A stretch of DNA of 64,000 nucleotides from Streptomyces flavofungini (GTDB taxonomy: Bacteria > Actinomycetota > Actinomycetes > Streptomycetales > Streptomycetaceae): assembly GCF_014650815.1 (NCBI RefSeq), contig NZ_BMVR01000002.1, positions 713,078-777,077 on the forward strand. The letters run 5' to 3'. The notes below the pieces were generated by a model. That model was given only the letters and a program-made list of their open reading frames with translations. It was not told where the DNA came from and did not search any database. Below are positions 16,308 through 24,231 of the stretch, piece after piece; positions within the stretch are counted from its first letter, which is position 1, and every line of letters begins with the position of its first letter. Made by a program: the position numbers and the translations under genes.

Positions 16308-17069
16308 ATGGCACAGCAAGCGACGTCCTGTCCCGTGCGCACGGCCAGGCTCGGGCGTGTGATCGGCCCCCGCCCCTCGACGGTGAGCGCGGTGGCGCTG
16401 CTGTTGCCGGGTGGGCACGAGACGTCCGGCCGCAAGCCCTCGCCCCTCACCGGCGGGGCGATACGTTCCCTCGGGCGGACCCTCGGCCGGGCCGGGCAGG
16501 GCGACGGACTCGCCGCGCACGTCGTGCGCTACCGGGTCGCCGGGTGGAACGGCGCCGAGGCGGAGCTTGCCCGGGACGCCGAGTGGGCCGCCGACGAGGT
16601 CGTGCGGCGCTACGGCGATGTGCCCGTCTGTCTCGTCGGGGTCGACATGGGCGGGCGGGCCGCGCTGTGGGCCGCCGCGCATTCCGCCGTCAACTCCGTA
16701 CTGGCGTTGGCTCCCTGGCTGCCCGAGGACGATGTGGCCGCGCCCGCCGAGCCCGTCAAGCAGCTTGCCGGGCGGCAGGTGATGATCGTGCACGGCACCA
16801 ATGACGAGCGGACCGACCCTGAGCTGTCGTTCCGGCTCGCCGAGCGGGCCAAGAAGGCCAATCGGGACGTCTGCCGGTTCGAGGTGCATTCGGACGGGCA
16901 TCGGCTCAGCCAGCATCACGCCGAGGTGCATGCGCTCGCCGTGAACTTCGTCCAGGGGGCCCTGTTCGGGCAGCGGTACGCCCGGCCGGTCGAGGACGCG
17001 TTGGCCGCGCCGCCGCCTTTGGGGTTACGTATGCCGCTCGCCTCCGGCTTTGGCAGGACGCTGGGCTAG
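16308..17069 (+). CDS. Alpha/beta hydrolase-fold protein with Asp at the nucleophile position; TTA codon
   Basis: A 253-residue cytoplasmic protein of dienelactone-hydrolase/BAAT-like fold: ALLLPGGHETSG (oxyanion loop), LVGVDMGGRAALWAA (nucleophile elbow), VMIVHGTNDERTDP (acid) and SDGHRLSQHH (histidine). In the elbow G-x-Nu-x-G the nucleophile position is Asp113, not Ser or Cys. Haloalkane dehalogenases and epoxide hydrolases use Asp here, whereas a dead esterase would also have lost Ser. Leu240 is encoded by TTA (17025-17027), so full-length translation should need the bldA tRNA. It diverges from add across a 103-bp gap that holds an operator. The substrate is unknown. Confidence 0.8.
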   Translation: MAQQATSCPVRTARLGRVIGPRPSTVSAVALLLPGGHETSGRKPSPLTGGAIRSLGRTLGRAGQGDGLAAHVVRYRVAGWNGAEAELARDAEWAADEVVRRYGDVPVCLVGVDMGGRAALWAAAHSAVNSVLALAPWLPEDDVAAPAEPVKQLAGRQVMIVHGTNDERTDPELSFRLAERAKKANRDVCRFEVHSDGHRLSQHHAEVHALAVNFVQGALFGQRYARPVEDALAAPPPLGLRMPLASGFGRTLG

Positions 17070-17115
17070 GCCGGTGTCGAGCGCGGGTGGGACCACCCGC
17101 CGATCGGCCTGCGGC

Positions 17116-17170
17116 CTCGTCGGCAAGCTCCCCCAAGCTCTGGAGGAGCAGGGGGTGCCCCCACGACGGG
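17116..17170 (-). repeat. Interspersed repeat, copy B (inverted relative to copy A)
   Basis: Read on the minus strand it starts CCCGTCGTGGGGGCACCCCC and contains AGAGCTTGGGGGAG and GACGAGG, matching 3965-4012 with small differences. It lies between the hydrolase stop and the ABC exporter start; the rest of 17070-17258 has no gene. Confidence 0.6.
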
Positions 17171-17258
17171 CGGAAGCGGTGCGGCCATCTTCCACCCATG
17201 CGGGGTGATTTGGGGGCATCGGGGCCGCGCACATCGCCGGGCGCAGCACCATGAGCGC

Positions 17259-18644
17259 GTGACCAACTCCCCCCAGCACGTCGGCCTTCGCAGTGACTCT
17301 CGGTTCCAGGACATCGCTGATGCCTCCTGGTGGCGGATGGCCTCGCGGTTGCCGCAGGCGCTCGGGGCCGCTGTGCGGCTGGGGTGGGCTGCCGACCGGG
17401 GGGCCATGGGGTGGCTCGCCGGGTGCCAGTTGGCTGTGGTGGGGGCCTCGGTCGTGGGGCTCGCGGCGTTGCCGGGGGCGTTGGCGCAGTTGTTTCACGG
17501 CGGGGCGGTGGGTGAGCGGGTGGGGGCGGCCGCTCCGGCGCTGCTGGTGGTCGCGGGGGCGGCCGGGGTGCGTGCGGGGGCCGACGCGCTCGGTGTGTAC
17601 GCCTCCGCCCGGCTGGCGCCGGAGGTCGCGTCCGAGGCTGATCTGCGGATTCTCGCGGCGGCGCCGCGGGTGGAGTTGGAGGCGTACGACCAACCGGGCT
17701 TCGCCGACCGGCTGCAGGCCGCGGGGCGGGGTGCGAAGGCGACCGAGAATCTGATCGCCGACGCCCAGGCGCTGCTCTCCGCGCTCGGCCAACTCGTCGC
17801 CGCCGCCACGGTCCTGGCCGTGCTCCACCCCGTACTGCTGCCGCTGCTCGTGCTCGCCGTGGTCCCCAAGGGCACCGCCGCCGTCACCACCGCGCGCATC
17901 CGGCACCGCGCCGACCACCAGAACATCGCGGACAGTCATCTGCGGTACCTGCTCCGGCACTACGCCACCCACCAGCGCACCGCGGCCGAAGCGCGCGCCA
18001 CCATCATGGCCGACGTCCTGGCGGGCTGGTACGCGGAGATCACCGGCCGGATCAAGGCCACCCACCGCCGTGCCGCCCCCCGCGTCCTGCGCGTCACCCT
18101 GCTCGGCGCCGGTCTCAGCGGCCTGATGCCCGCCTCGACGTGGGCCGCCCTCGGCTGGCTCGCCGCCGGCGGGCGCCTCGACCTCGCCCTCGCCGCCACG
18201 GCCGTCGTCGCCGTCCGCACCTCCACCGGCGCCCTGACCTCGCTGGTCCTGGCCGCCGCCCGGCTGTTCCGCACCAGCCTGTACCTGGAGGACTGGCAGG
18301 CCTTCCTGCGCCGGGCCGCCGCCCTGCGGGCCGTGCGCGGGTCCCTGCCCATCCCGGCCGGGGCGCCCGCCGAGATCCGCGCCGAGGACGTGACGTACAC
18401 CTGTCCCGGCGCCACCACCCCCGCCGTCGACGGCGTCAGCCTCACCCCGCGGCGCGGTGAACTCATCGCCCTGGTCGGCGAGAACGGGTCCGGCAAGACC
18501 ACCTTGTCCGCCCTGCTCACCGGGCTCCGCATCGCCTCCACCGGCACGGGCCGCTGGGACCCAGGGCCTCGCCGCGGGTCAGTTCGGCGAAGTCACCGAC
18601 TTCCACCATGGCCGGGGGTTCGTACACTTCTTCGTGCTGCATGA
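17259..18644 (+). pseudogene. Truncated ABC exporter (membrane domain plus broken ATPase domain)
   Basis: The frame from GTG 17259 encodes an ABC-exporter-like protein: about six membrane segments between residues 40 and 330, a linker AEIRAEDVTYTCPG, and the ATPase start VDGVSLTPRRGELIALVGENG with Walker A GENGSGKTT at about residues 407-415. Homology stops shortly after at ALLTGLRIASTGTG (about 18555). The remaining 30 codons are unrelated Arg/Pro-rich sequence and the frame stops at 461 residues, with no Q-loop, signature or Walker B. Whole exporters are about 580-620 residues. The break coincides with a lasso-peptide leader remnant on the opposite strand, so a deletion or rearrangement probably joined two ends. 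It is non-functional as a transporter. Confidence 0.8.
18517..18642 (-). pseudogene. Lasso-peptide precursor remnant (leader intact, core lost)
   Basis: ATG at 18642 follows GAAGGAG with 8-nt spacing. The 41-residue product has a textbook lasso leader: Tyr7 and Pro10 of the YxxP motif, then VEVGDFAELT with the conserved Gly, Phe and the penultimate Thr22 before the expected cleavage (T-R/G). The residues after Gly24 are EALGPSGPCRWRRC. They contain no Asp or Glu at core positions 7-9, which a lasso ring needs, and they are the antisense of the interrupted ABC ATPase. So the leader is preserved while the core has been replaced across a junction near 18555-18572. No lasso cyclase or protease gene is nearby. 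Confidence 0.65.
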
Positions 18645-18869
18645 AGGCTTCTCCTTCGTCCGCCGGTGGCATGGAACTCCACGCCGATGCGGACCGTGCC
18701 CAGGGCATTTCGACACCATGCCCCAGGGGTGCTCGTCCCACTCGATGCAGTGAAGTGAGCGGATTTCTCGCCTCGAAGGAGGCACGGGGGCGGCGCCGTG
18801 CGCGCCCGGAGCCGGGTGGCGAGGGACGGCACGGGAGGCATCCCGGGCAAGCCGAAGGGACCGCTACCG

Positions 18870-19274
18870 ATGAGTTCCGACCGCCGGGGCGGTCCCCCTA
18901 ACGTGGCTGTCTCTCAAGCGCATTCGCCGAACTTGCTGGTCATGAGCGGGCCCGTCCGCCAGGACGACATACCGCGGCTCGTCGCCGACCTGTGTGCCGT
19001 CGCGCACGCGTCCGGCGCCGCCGAGGTGATCTGCGACGTCGGCGGTATCACCACCGCCGACCTGATGACCGTGGAGGCGGTGGCGCGGCTCGGACTGGCC
19101 GCCCGCAGGGCGGGGACGGGGCTGCGGCTCCGCGGCCCCACCCCGGCCCTGTGGGCGCTGCTCCGGCTGGTCGGTCTCGCGGAGCTATGCGTCGAGGTGG
19201 AGGGGGACCCCGAAGAGCGGGAACCACCGCTGGGTGTCGAGGAAGCAGTGGAATCCGGCGACGCGGCCCGCTGA
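18870..19274 (+). CDS. STAS-domain protein
   Basis: A 134-residue protein from ATG 18870 with GAAGGGA 9 bases upstream. The centre is a STAS fold: NLLVMSGPVRQDDIPRLVADL, AAEVICDVGGITTADLMTVEAV, RRAGTGLRLRGPTPALWALLRLVGL, resembling the anti-sigma-antagonist/MlaB-like group without the usual phosphorylatable Ser in DxSG. The Glu-rich tail EGDPEEREPPLGVEE is typical of Streptomyces relatives. Its last 90 bp overlap the end of a sigma-factor gene on the other strand. It might take part in partner switching, but no anti-sigma gene is adjacent. Confidence 0.8.
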   Translation: MSSDRRGGPPNVAVSQAHSPNLLVMSGPVRQDDIPRLVADLCAVAHASGAAEVICDVGGITTADLMTVEAVARLGLAARRAGTGLRLRGPTPALWALLRLVGLAELCVEVEGDPEEREPPLGVEEAVESGDAAR

Positions 19275-20168
19275 GATCTCGATGACCTGGATCGCCCAGG
19301 GCATGTACCCGCCGTTGTCGGGGTCGGGCTTGTACTGCGCGAAGCCCGGGGTGCCGTTGACCTCGACCGGGAGCAGCCGGGAGCCCTCGCACGGGGCGCC
19401 CATGGTCGCCATGAAGCCTGTGATGTCCCGCGGGCCGCGCAGCCACAGGTCGAACGGGGGCATCGTCATGACCGCGTCCTCGGCGAGGAGGGCGGTGAGC
19501 GCCGCCATGTCGTACCCCTCGAAGGCCGTGACGTAGCGCTCCAGGAGCTTCTGCTGCTCGTCGTCCAGCGGGTCGGACGTCGCCGTGTCGTCGGCCGGGC
19601 GGTCGGCGAGGGTGGCGCGGGCGCGCTGGAGGGCGCTGTTGACCGAGGCGACCGTCGTGCCGAGCAGCTCGGCGACCTCGGTCGCCTTCCACGCGAGCAC
19701 CTCGCGCAGGATCAGCACCGCCCGCTGTTTGGCGGGCAGTTGCTGCAGGGCGGCGATGAAGGCGAGGCGCACCGACTCCTTGGCGACGGCGGCCTCGGCG
19801 GGGTCGCCGAGGGTGGGCAGGACCCGGCCGTCCGGTATCGGCTCCAGCCAGACGTTGTCCGCGCGGGGGGTCAGGGCCGCCTGGGCGAGGGGCGTGGAGG
19901 CGGTCAGGTCCATGGGGCGGGCGCGGCGGTTGCCCGCGTTCAGCATGTCCAGGCAGACGTTCGTCGCGATGCGGTACAGCCAGGAGCGGAGGCTGGAGCG
20001 GCCCTCGAACTTGTCGAAGCTGCGCCAGGCGCGGACCATCGTGTCCTGCACCGCGTCCTCGGCCTCGAAGGCCGAGCCCAGCATCCGATAGCAGTACCCC
20101 GTCAGCTCGACGCGGTGCTTTTCGAGCCCCGCGTCCAGTTCTGTGGTCGCCCCTGCGCTGCTACTCAT
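19185..20168 (-). CDS. ECF RNA polymerase sigma factor with C-terminal SnoaL-like domain (SigG/SigJ type)
   Basis: A 327-residue protein. Sigma region 2 is LTGYCYRMLGSAFEAEDAVQDTMVRAW, region 4 is LPAKQRAVLILREVLAW with VAELLGTTVASVNSALQRAR, and a C-terminal NTF2/SnoaL-like domain of about 130 residues follows (LERYVTAFEGYDMAAL, MTMPPFDLWLRGP, VAGFHCFLDT). In such ECF groups the fused domain modulates core binding and replaces an anti-sigma factor. ATG 20168 was chosen, with GGGTGGG just upstream. It is monocistronic and converges with the STAS gene, sharing 90 bp of antisense coding sequence. Its regulon is unknown. Confidence 0.9.
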   Translation of the reverse strand: MSSSAGATTELDAGLEKHRVELTGYCYRMLGSAFEAEDAVQDTMVRAWRSFDKFEGRSSLRSWLYRIATNVCLDMLNAGNRRARPMDLTASTPLAQAALTPRADNVWLEPIPDGRVLPTLGDPAEAAVAKESVRLAFIAALQQLPAKQRAVLILREVLAWKATEVAELLGTTVASVNSALQRARATLADRPADDTATSDPLDDEQQKLLERYVTAFEGYDMAALTALLAEDAVMTMPPFDLWLRGPRDITGFMATMGAPCEGSRLLPVEVNGTPGFAQYKPDPDNGGYMPWAIQVIEISAGRVAGFHCFLDTQRWFPLFGVPLHLDA

Positions 20169-20313
20169 CCCCACCCACCCCTGTGCCTGTGCGTGCCTCA
20201 TGGTGCCTGCGTCTTGCCGACGCGGAATTCCCAGCACCTCGGAAGCTACCGCAGCCCACTGACAATGGCCTGCGGAGCGGCGAAAACGGCAGCTCAAAGG
20301 GGTTGTTTACGGT

Positions 20314-20349
20314 AAGGGCGCACCGCCGGTGGACCGGCGGCGCACCCTT
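20314..20349 (-). terminator. Terminator downstream of the MFS gene
   Basis: A 16-bp stem (20314-20329 with 20334-20349, two G-U pairs) and a 4-nt loop, starting 24 bp past the MFS stop on the minus strand. Confidence 0.8.
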
Positions 20350-20372
20350 GCCCGGATGCCGAAAGCCCGACG

Positions 20373-21680
20373 TCAGGCGGTGCGTGCCGTCGCCACCCGC
20401 TGCACGCGCGCCACCCGGCTCCCGTACAGCGTGATCGACACGACGCCGACGACGGCGAGGATGCCGAGGCCGACCGTGCCGCCCCAGCCGCCCGCGTGGA
20501 AGGCCATGGCGCCGAGGGTGCCGCCGAGGCTGGAGCCCACGTAGTACGCGGACTGGTACAGCGCGGAGGCCTGCGCGCGGCCCGTGGTGGCCGTGCGGCT
20601 CACCGACGAGGACGCGACCGCGTGGCCCGCGAAGAAGCCCGCGGTGATCAGGACCAGGCCGAGCAGGACCAGCAGGAGGGACGTCGACAGGGACAGCAGC
20701 AGGCCGCCCGCCGTGGTGCTCACGGCCAGGTACAGGGCGCCGCGCCTGCCGAGCCGGGCCACCAGCTTCCCGGCCGCCGCCGACGACGCCGTACCGACGA
20801 GGTAGACGAGGAAGATCGAGCCGATGACGCCCTGCGGGAGCGAGAACGGGGCCTCGGTGAGGCGGTAGCCGATCACCGTGTAGACCGCGCCGAAGACGGT
20901 CATGAACAGCGCGCCGATCGCGTACAGGCGGCACAGGAGCGGGTTCGACAGGTGCGAACGGACCGTGCGGGCCAGGGACTTGGGGCTGAGCGTGCCCGGC
21001 GTGAAGTGGCGCGGGGCGGGCAGCAGCGCGCGGAAGGCCAGCGCGCCGGCCACCGCGAGCAGGCCGACCACGGCGAGCGCCCAGCGCCAGCCCCAGGCCT
21101 GCGCGGCCCAGCCCGTGACGATGCGGCCGCTCATGCCGCCGATGGAGTTGCCCGCGACGAACATGCCGATCGCGGCGACCAGCGCCTTGGGGCGGACCTC
21201 CTCCGCGAGGTACGCCATCGCGGACGCCGGGAGTCCGGCGAGGGCCGCGCCCTGCACGGCGCGCAGCGCGATCAGTACGCCGATGTTCGGCGCGAACGGG
21301 ACCAGCAGGCCCACCGCGACCGCGACCGTCAGCGAGACCGTCATCAGGGTGCGGCGTCCGAACCGCTCCGACAGGGCGCTCAGCGGCAGGACGAACAGGG
21401 CCAGCGCGCCGGTCGCCGCCGACACCGTCCAGCTCGCCGTGGACGCGCTCACGCCGAGGTCGGCGGAGATCAGCGGAAGCAGGGCCTGCGTGGAGTAGAG
21501 CAGCGCGAACGTGGCTACGCCCGCCAGGAAAAGGGCGAAGCTCATGCGGCGGAAGCCCGGGCCTCCCGGTGCCATGCGCGAGTCGTGCGTGGTGGTGGAT
21601 TCGGTGGACTTGGAATCGGGGGACGACGGAGTGAGGGCGACCGCGTGGGTGGCGGACGCCCCGCTACTGGCAGGAGGCAT
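20373..21680 (-). CDS. MFS transporter (YnfM-like efflux or uptake permease)
   Basis: A 435-residue major facilitator. A Ser/Thr-rich cytoplasmic tail of about 45 residues precedes twelve hydrophobic helices. The A-motif is ALSERFGRRTLM between helices 2 and 3, with its counterpart GKLVARLGRRGALYL in the second half. Sequence and layout match the YnfM subgroup, which is tied to drug or metabolite export in a few cases. It diverges from a LysR regulator with 62 bp between starts that contain a T-N11-A palindrome, the classical arrangement for a LysR-controlled target. The substrate cannot be told from the sequence. Confidence 0.9.
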   Translation of the reverse strand: MPPASSGASATHAVALTPSSPDSKSTESTTTHDSRMAPGGPGFRRMSFALFLAGVATFALLYSTQALLPLISADLGVSASTASWTVSAATGALALFVLPLSALSERFGRRTLMTVSLTVAVAVGLLVPFAPNIGVLIALRAVQGAALAGLPASAMAYLAEEVRPKALVAAIGMFVAGNSIGGMSGRIVTGWAAQAWGWRWALAVVGLLAVAGALAFRALLPAPRHFTPGTLSPKSLARTVRSHLSNPLLCRLYAIGALFMTVFGAVYTVIGYRLTEAPFSLPQGVIGSIFLVYLVGTASSAAAGKLVARLGRRGALYLAVSTTAGGLLLSLSTSLLLVLLGLVLITAGFFAGHAVASSSVSRTATTGRAQASALYQSAYYVGSSLGGTLGAMAFHAGGWGGTVGLGILAVVGVVSITLYGSRVARVQRVATARTA

Positions 21681-21705
21681 GCCACGAACGTACGACCATG
21701 ATTCT

Positions 21706-21722
21706 CATGCGTCCAATGCATG
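21706..21722. promoter_or_regulatory. LysR-type T-N11-A operator between MFS and LysR genes
   Basis: CATGC-GTCCAAT-GCATG, a perfect 5-bp-arm inverted repeat containing T-N11-A, midway between the divergent starts (21680 and 21743). It fits the LysR regulator binding its own promoter and that of the transporter. Confidence 0.65.
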
Positions 21723-21742
21723 GAATCGCCATAATCGTTCCC

Positions 21743-22705
21743 ATGCAGCATCAGCAGAGGTCAGGCGGTCGCCTGTCGCAGAACAGTGACACAGAGGACA
21801 CAGCTCACATCGTGCGGCTGCTCGCGCCCCGGCTCGCGTACTTCGCCGGGGCGGCCCGGACGGAGCACGTCACGCGGGCCGCGCAGGAGTTGGAGGTGCC
21901 GCAGTCGACGCTGTCGCGGGCGCTGGTGCGGCTCGAACGGGACCTGGGTGTCGAGTTGTTCGCCCGGCACGGCCGCACGGTGTCGCTGACGCCCGCCGGC
22001 CGTACGTTCCTGGCCTCGGCCGAGCGGGCGCTATCGGAGGTGGGCAAGGCGGTCGAATCGGTCCGCGCGGACGCCGACCCCACCTCCGGCAAGGTGGCCT
22101 TCGGCTTCCTCCACACCATGGGCTCCGAGACCGTCCCCGGCCTGATCCGCGCCTTCCGCGCGGACCACCCCCGCATCCGCTTCTCCCTCGTCCAGAACTA
22201 CGGCGAGGCCATGCTGGACCGCCTGCGCGCCGGGGAACTCGACCTGTGCCTGACGTCCCCCGTACCCGACGCCCCCGGCCTCGTCGCCCGCCGCCTCGAC
22301 GAACAGCGCCTCCGCCTCGTCGTCCCCGACGACCACCGCCTCGCCACCCGCAAACGCATCCGCCTCGCCGAGGCCGCCGACGAGGCCTTCGTGACCCTCG
22401 AACCCGGCTACGGCCTGCGCCGCATCACCGACGACCTGTGCGCCGAGGCCGGGTTCCGGCCCCGGGTCGCCTTCGAGGGGGAGGAGGCGGAGACGCTGCG
22501 CGGGTTGGTCGCGGCGGGGCTCGGTGTGGCCCTGCTCCCGCCGCCCGCGGTGGCCCGGCCCGGGGTCGTCGAGCTCACCGTCACCGGGCAGCGGGCCGTG
22601 CGGGAGATCGGGGTGGCGTGGCTGGAGGGGCATCCGGACACGGCTCCGGTGGCGGCGTTCAAGAAGTTCCTGCTGGGGAGGAGGGGGCGACTGCTCCCGG
22701 AGTAG
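21743..22705 (+). CDS. LysR-family transcriptional regulator
   Basis: A 320-residue regulator from ATG 21743. The N-terminal winged helix is LAYFAGAARTEHVTRAAQEL followed by QSTLSRALVRLERDLGVELF, and the effector domain has two periplasmic-binding-like lobes (GKVAFGFLHTMGSETVPGLI; LDLCLTSPVPDAPGLV; VAAGLGVALLPPP). Relatives of this kind often regulate an adjacent divergent transporter, here the MFS gene, through the T-N11-A site between them. The second-lobe residues give no hint of the ligand. It converges with deoA; a GC-rich hairpin separates them. Confidence 0.92.
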   Translation: MQHQQRSGGRLSQNSDTEDTAHIVRLLAPRLAYFAGAARTEHVTRAAQELEVPQSTLSRALVRLERDLGVELFARHGRTVSLTPAGRTFLASAERALSEVGKAVESVRADADPTSGKVAFGFLHTMGSETVPGLIRAFRADHPRIRFSLVQNYGEAMLDRLRAGELDLCLTSPVPDAPGLVARRLDEQRLRLVVPDDHRLATRKRIRLAEAADEAFVTLEPGYGLRRITDDLCAEAGFRPRVAFEGEEAETLRGLVAAGLGVALLPPPAVARPGVVELTVTGQRAVREIGVAWLEGHPDTAPVAAFKKFLLGRRGRLLPE

Positions 22706-22738
22706 GCGGGGCGCCCCTCCTCGGGGGACGCCCCCGCC
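22705..22738. terminator. Convergent terminator between lysR and deoA
   Basis: GGCGGGG at 22705-22711 pairs with CCCCGCC at 22732-22738, extended inside by CCCC/GGGG with a small bulge. It starts at the last base of the LysR stop and precedes the deoA stop at 22760. Confidence 0.5.
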
Positions 22739-22759
22739 CGGCGTCCAGGACGAGGCCGG

Positions 22760-24040
22760 TCAGGCCGAGACGCGTTCCAGGACGATCGGCCGCGCCGAGA
22801 ACTCCGTCCCCGCCGGAGCCACGTCGTACGCGCCCTCCAGGGACTTGAGGGCGTACTCGAAACGCTCGGGTGTGTCCGTGTGGAGGGTGAGGAGAGGGGT
22901 GCCCGCCACCACGGAGTCGCCCGGCTTGGCGTGGAGCTCGACGCCCGCGCCCGCCTGGACGACGTCCTCCTTGCGGGCCCGGCCCGCGCCGAGGCGCCAC
23001 GCGGCGACGCCGATGTCGTACGCGTCGAGGCGGGTCAGGACGCCGGAGGCGGGGGCGGTGACGGTGTGGGTCTCGCGGGCCACGGGCAGGGGGGCGTCCG
23101 GGTCGCCGCCCTGGGCCGCGATCATCCGGCGCCAGACGTCCATCGCGGAGCCGTCGGCGAGGGCCTTCGCGGGGTCGGCATCCGGCAGTCCGGCCGCCGC
23201 GAGCATCTCGCGGGCGAGCGCGAGGGTCAGGTCGACGACGTCGGCGGGGCCGCCGCCCGCGAGGACCTCGACCGACTCGCGGACTTCGAGGGCGTTGCCC
23301 GCGGTCAGGCCCAGCGGGGTGGACATGTCGGTGAGGAGGGCCACCGTGCGGACGCCGTGGTCGGTGCCGAGGCCCACCATCGTCGAGGCCAGTTCGCGCG
23401 CGTCGTCCAGGGTCTTCATGAACGCGCCGGTGCCCACCTTCACGTCCAGGACCAGGGAACCCGTGCCCTCGGCGATCTTCTTGGACATGATGGAGGAGGC
23501 GATGAGCGGGATCGCCTCGACGGTGCCGGTCACATCGCGGAGCGCGTACAGCTTCTTGTCGGCGGGGGCCAGGCCGTCGCCCGCCGCGCAGATCACCGAG
23601 CCCGCGTCGTTCAGTACGTTCAGCATCTCCTCGTTCGAGAGGAGGGCGCGCCAGCCGGGGATCGCCTCCAGCTTGTCCAAGGTGCCGCCGGTGTGGCCGA
23701 GGCCCCGGCCGGAGAGCTGCGGGACGGCCGCGCCGCAGGCCGCCACCAAGGGGGCGAGCGGGAGCGTGATCTTGTCGCCCACGCCGCCGGTGGAGTGCTT
23801 GTCGGCGGTGGGGCGGGCGAGGGAGGAGAAGTCCATGCGCTCGCCGGAGGCGATCATCGCCGCTGTCCAGCGGGCGATCTCACGGCGGTTCATGCCGTTC
23901 AGGAGGATCGCCATCGCCAGGGACGACATCTGCTCGTCGGCCACGGTCCCGCGCGTGTACGCGTCGATCACCCAGTCGATCTGCTCGTCGCTCAGCTCGC
24001 CCCGGTCCCGCTTCGTACGGATGACGGAAATAACGTCCAT
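22760..24040 (-). CDS. deoA: Thymidine phosphorylase
   Basis: Phosphorolyses thymidine or deoxyuridine to base plus 2-deoxyribose-1-phosphate. The 426-residue product has the family signatures KHSTGGVGDK (phosphate binding) and SGRGLGHTGGTLDKLE (PROSITE thymidine/pyrimidine phosphorylase pattern), an N-terminal helical domain IDWVIDAYTRGTVADEQMSS, and a C-terminal barrel-like part. Full length. It has its own operator palindrome (24162-24177) about 120 bp upstream and a hairpin separates it from cdd, so it is a separate transcription unit from the transporter operon though in the same regulon. Its product links, via phosphopentomutase (not in this window), to DeoC at the left end. Confidence 0.96.
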   Translation of the reverse strand: MDVISVIRTKRDRGELSDEQIDWVIDAYTRGTVADEQMSSLAMAILLNGMNRREIARWTAAMIASGERMDFSSLARPTADKHSTGGVGDKITLPLAPLVAACGAAVPQLSGRGLGHTGGTLDKLEAIPGWRALLSNEEMLNVLNDAGSVICAAGDGLAPADKKLYALRDVTGTVEAIPLIASSIMSKKIAEGTGSLVLDVKVGTGAFMKTLDDARELASTMVGLGTDHGVRTVALLTDMSTPLGLTAGNALEVRESVEVLAGGGPADVVDLTLALAREMLAAAGLPDADPAKALADGSAMDVWRRMIAAQGGDPDAPLPVARETHTVTAPASGVLTRLDAYDIGVAAWRLGAGRARKEDVVQAGAGVELHAKPGDSVVAGTPLLTLHTDTPERFEYALKSLEGAYDVAPAGTEFSARPIVLERVSA

Positions 24041-24161
24041 GGCAGCAGCCCTTCTTCGCGCCTAAACCGGCTCCGCTCTCGCGGACCGAATTGCTCGCCG
24101 TGGGGGTTGCTCAATTGATGGTGCGGTGATCACTGGGCGCCACGGCAATCTTGCAGGGGAA

Positions 24162-24177
24162 CTCTACGCGCATAGAG
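24162..24177. promoter_or_regulatory. CTCTACGCGCATAGAG operator upstream of deoA (operator copy 3)
   Basis: A 16-bp near-palindrome with 5-bp perfect outer arms CTCTA/TAGAG and a core CTACGCGCATAG one base from the deoC/add consensus. It lies in the deoA-cdd gap, so deoA has a private regulated promoter. Confidence 0.7.
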
Positions 24178-24192
24178 TCATGAGGTGAAGGT

Positions 24193-24226
24193 GGCCCCTC
24201 GCCCAGGATTCCAAGGGCGGGGGGCC
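24193..24226 (-). terminator. Hairpin terminator after cdd
   Basis: A 12-bp stem (24193-24204 with 24215-24226, one G-U pair) with a 10-nt loop, beginning 5 bp beyond the cdd stop and upstream of the deoA operator. Confidence 0.6.
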
Positions 24227-24231
24227 GACCG

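Noticed and set aside
18457..18753. Plus-strand frame over the lasso leader (QGLAAGQFGEVTDFHHG...)
   Set aside because: It has no ribosome site or family match, and the minus-strand leader explains the sequence much better.
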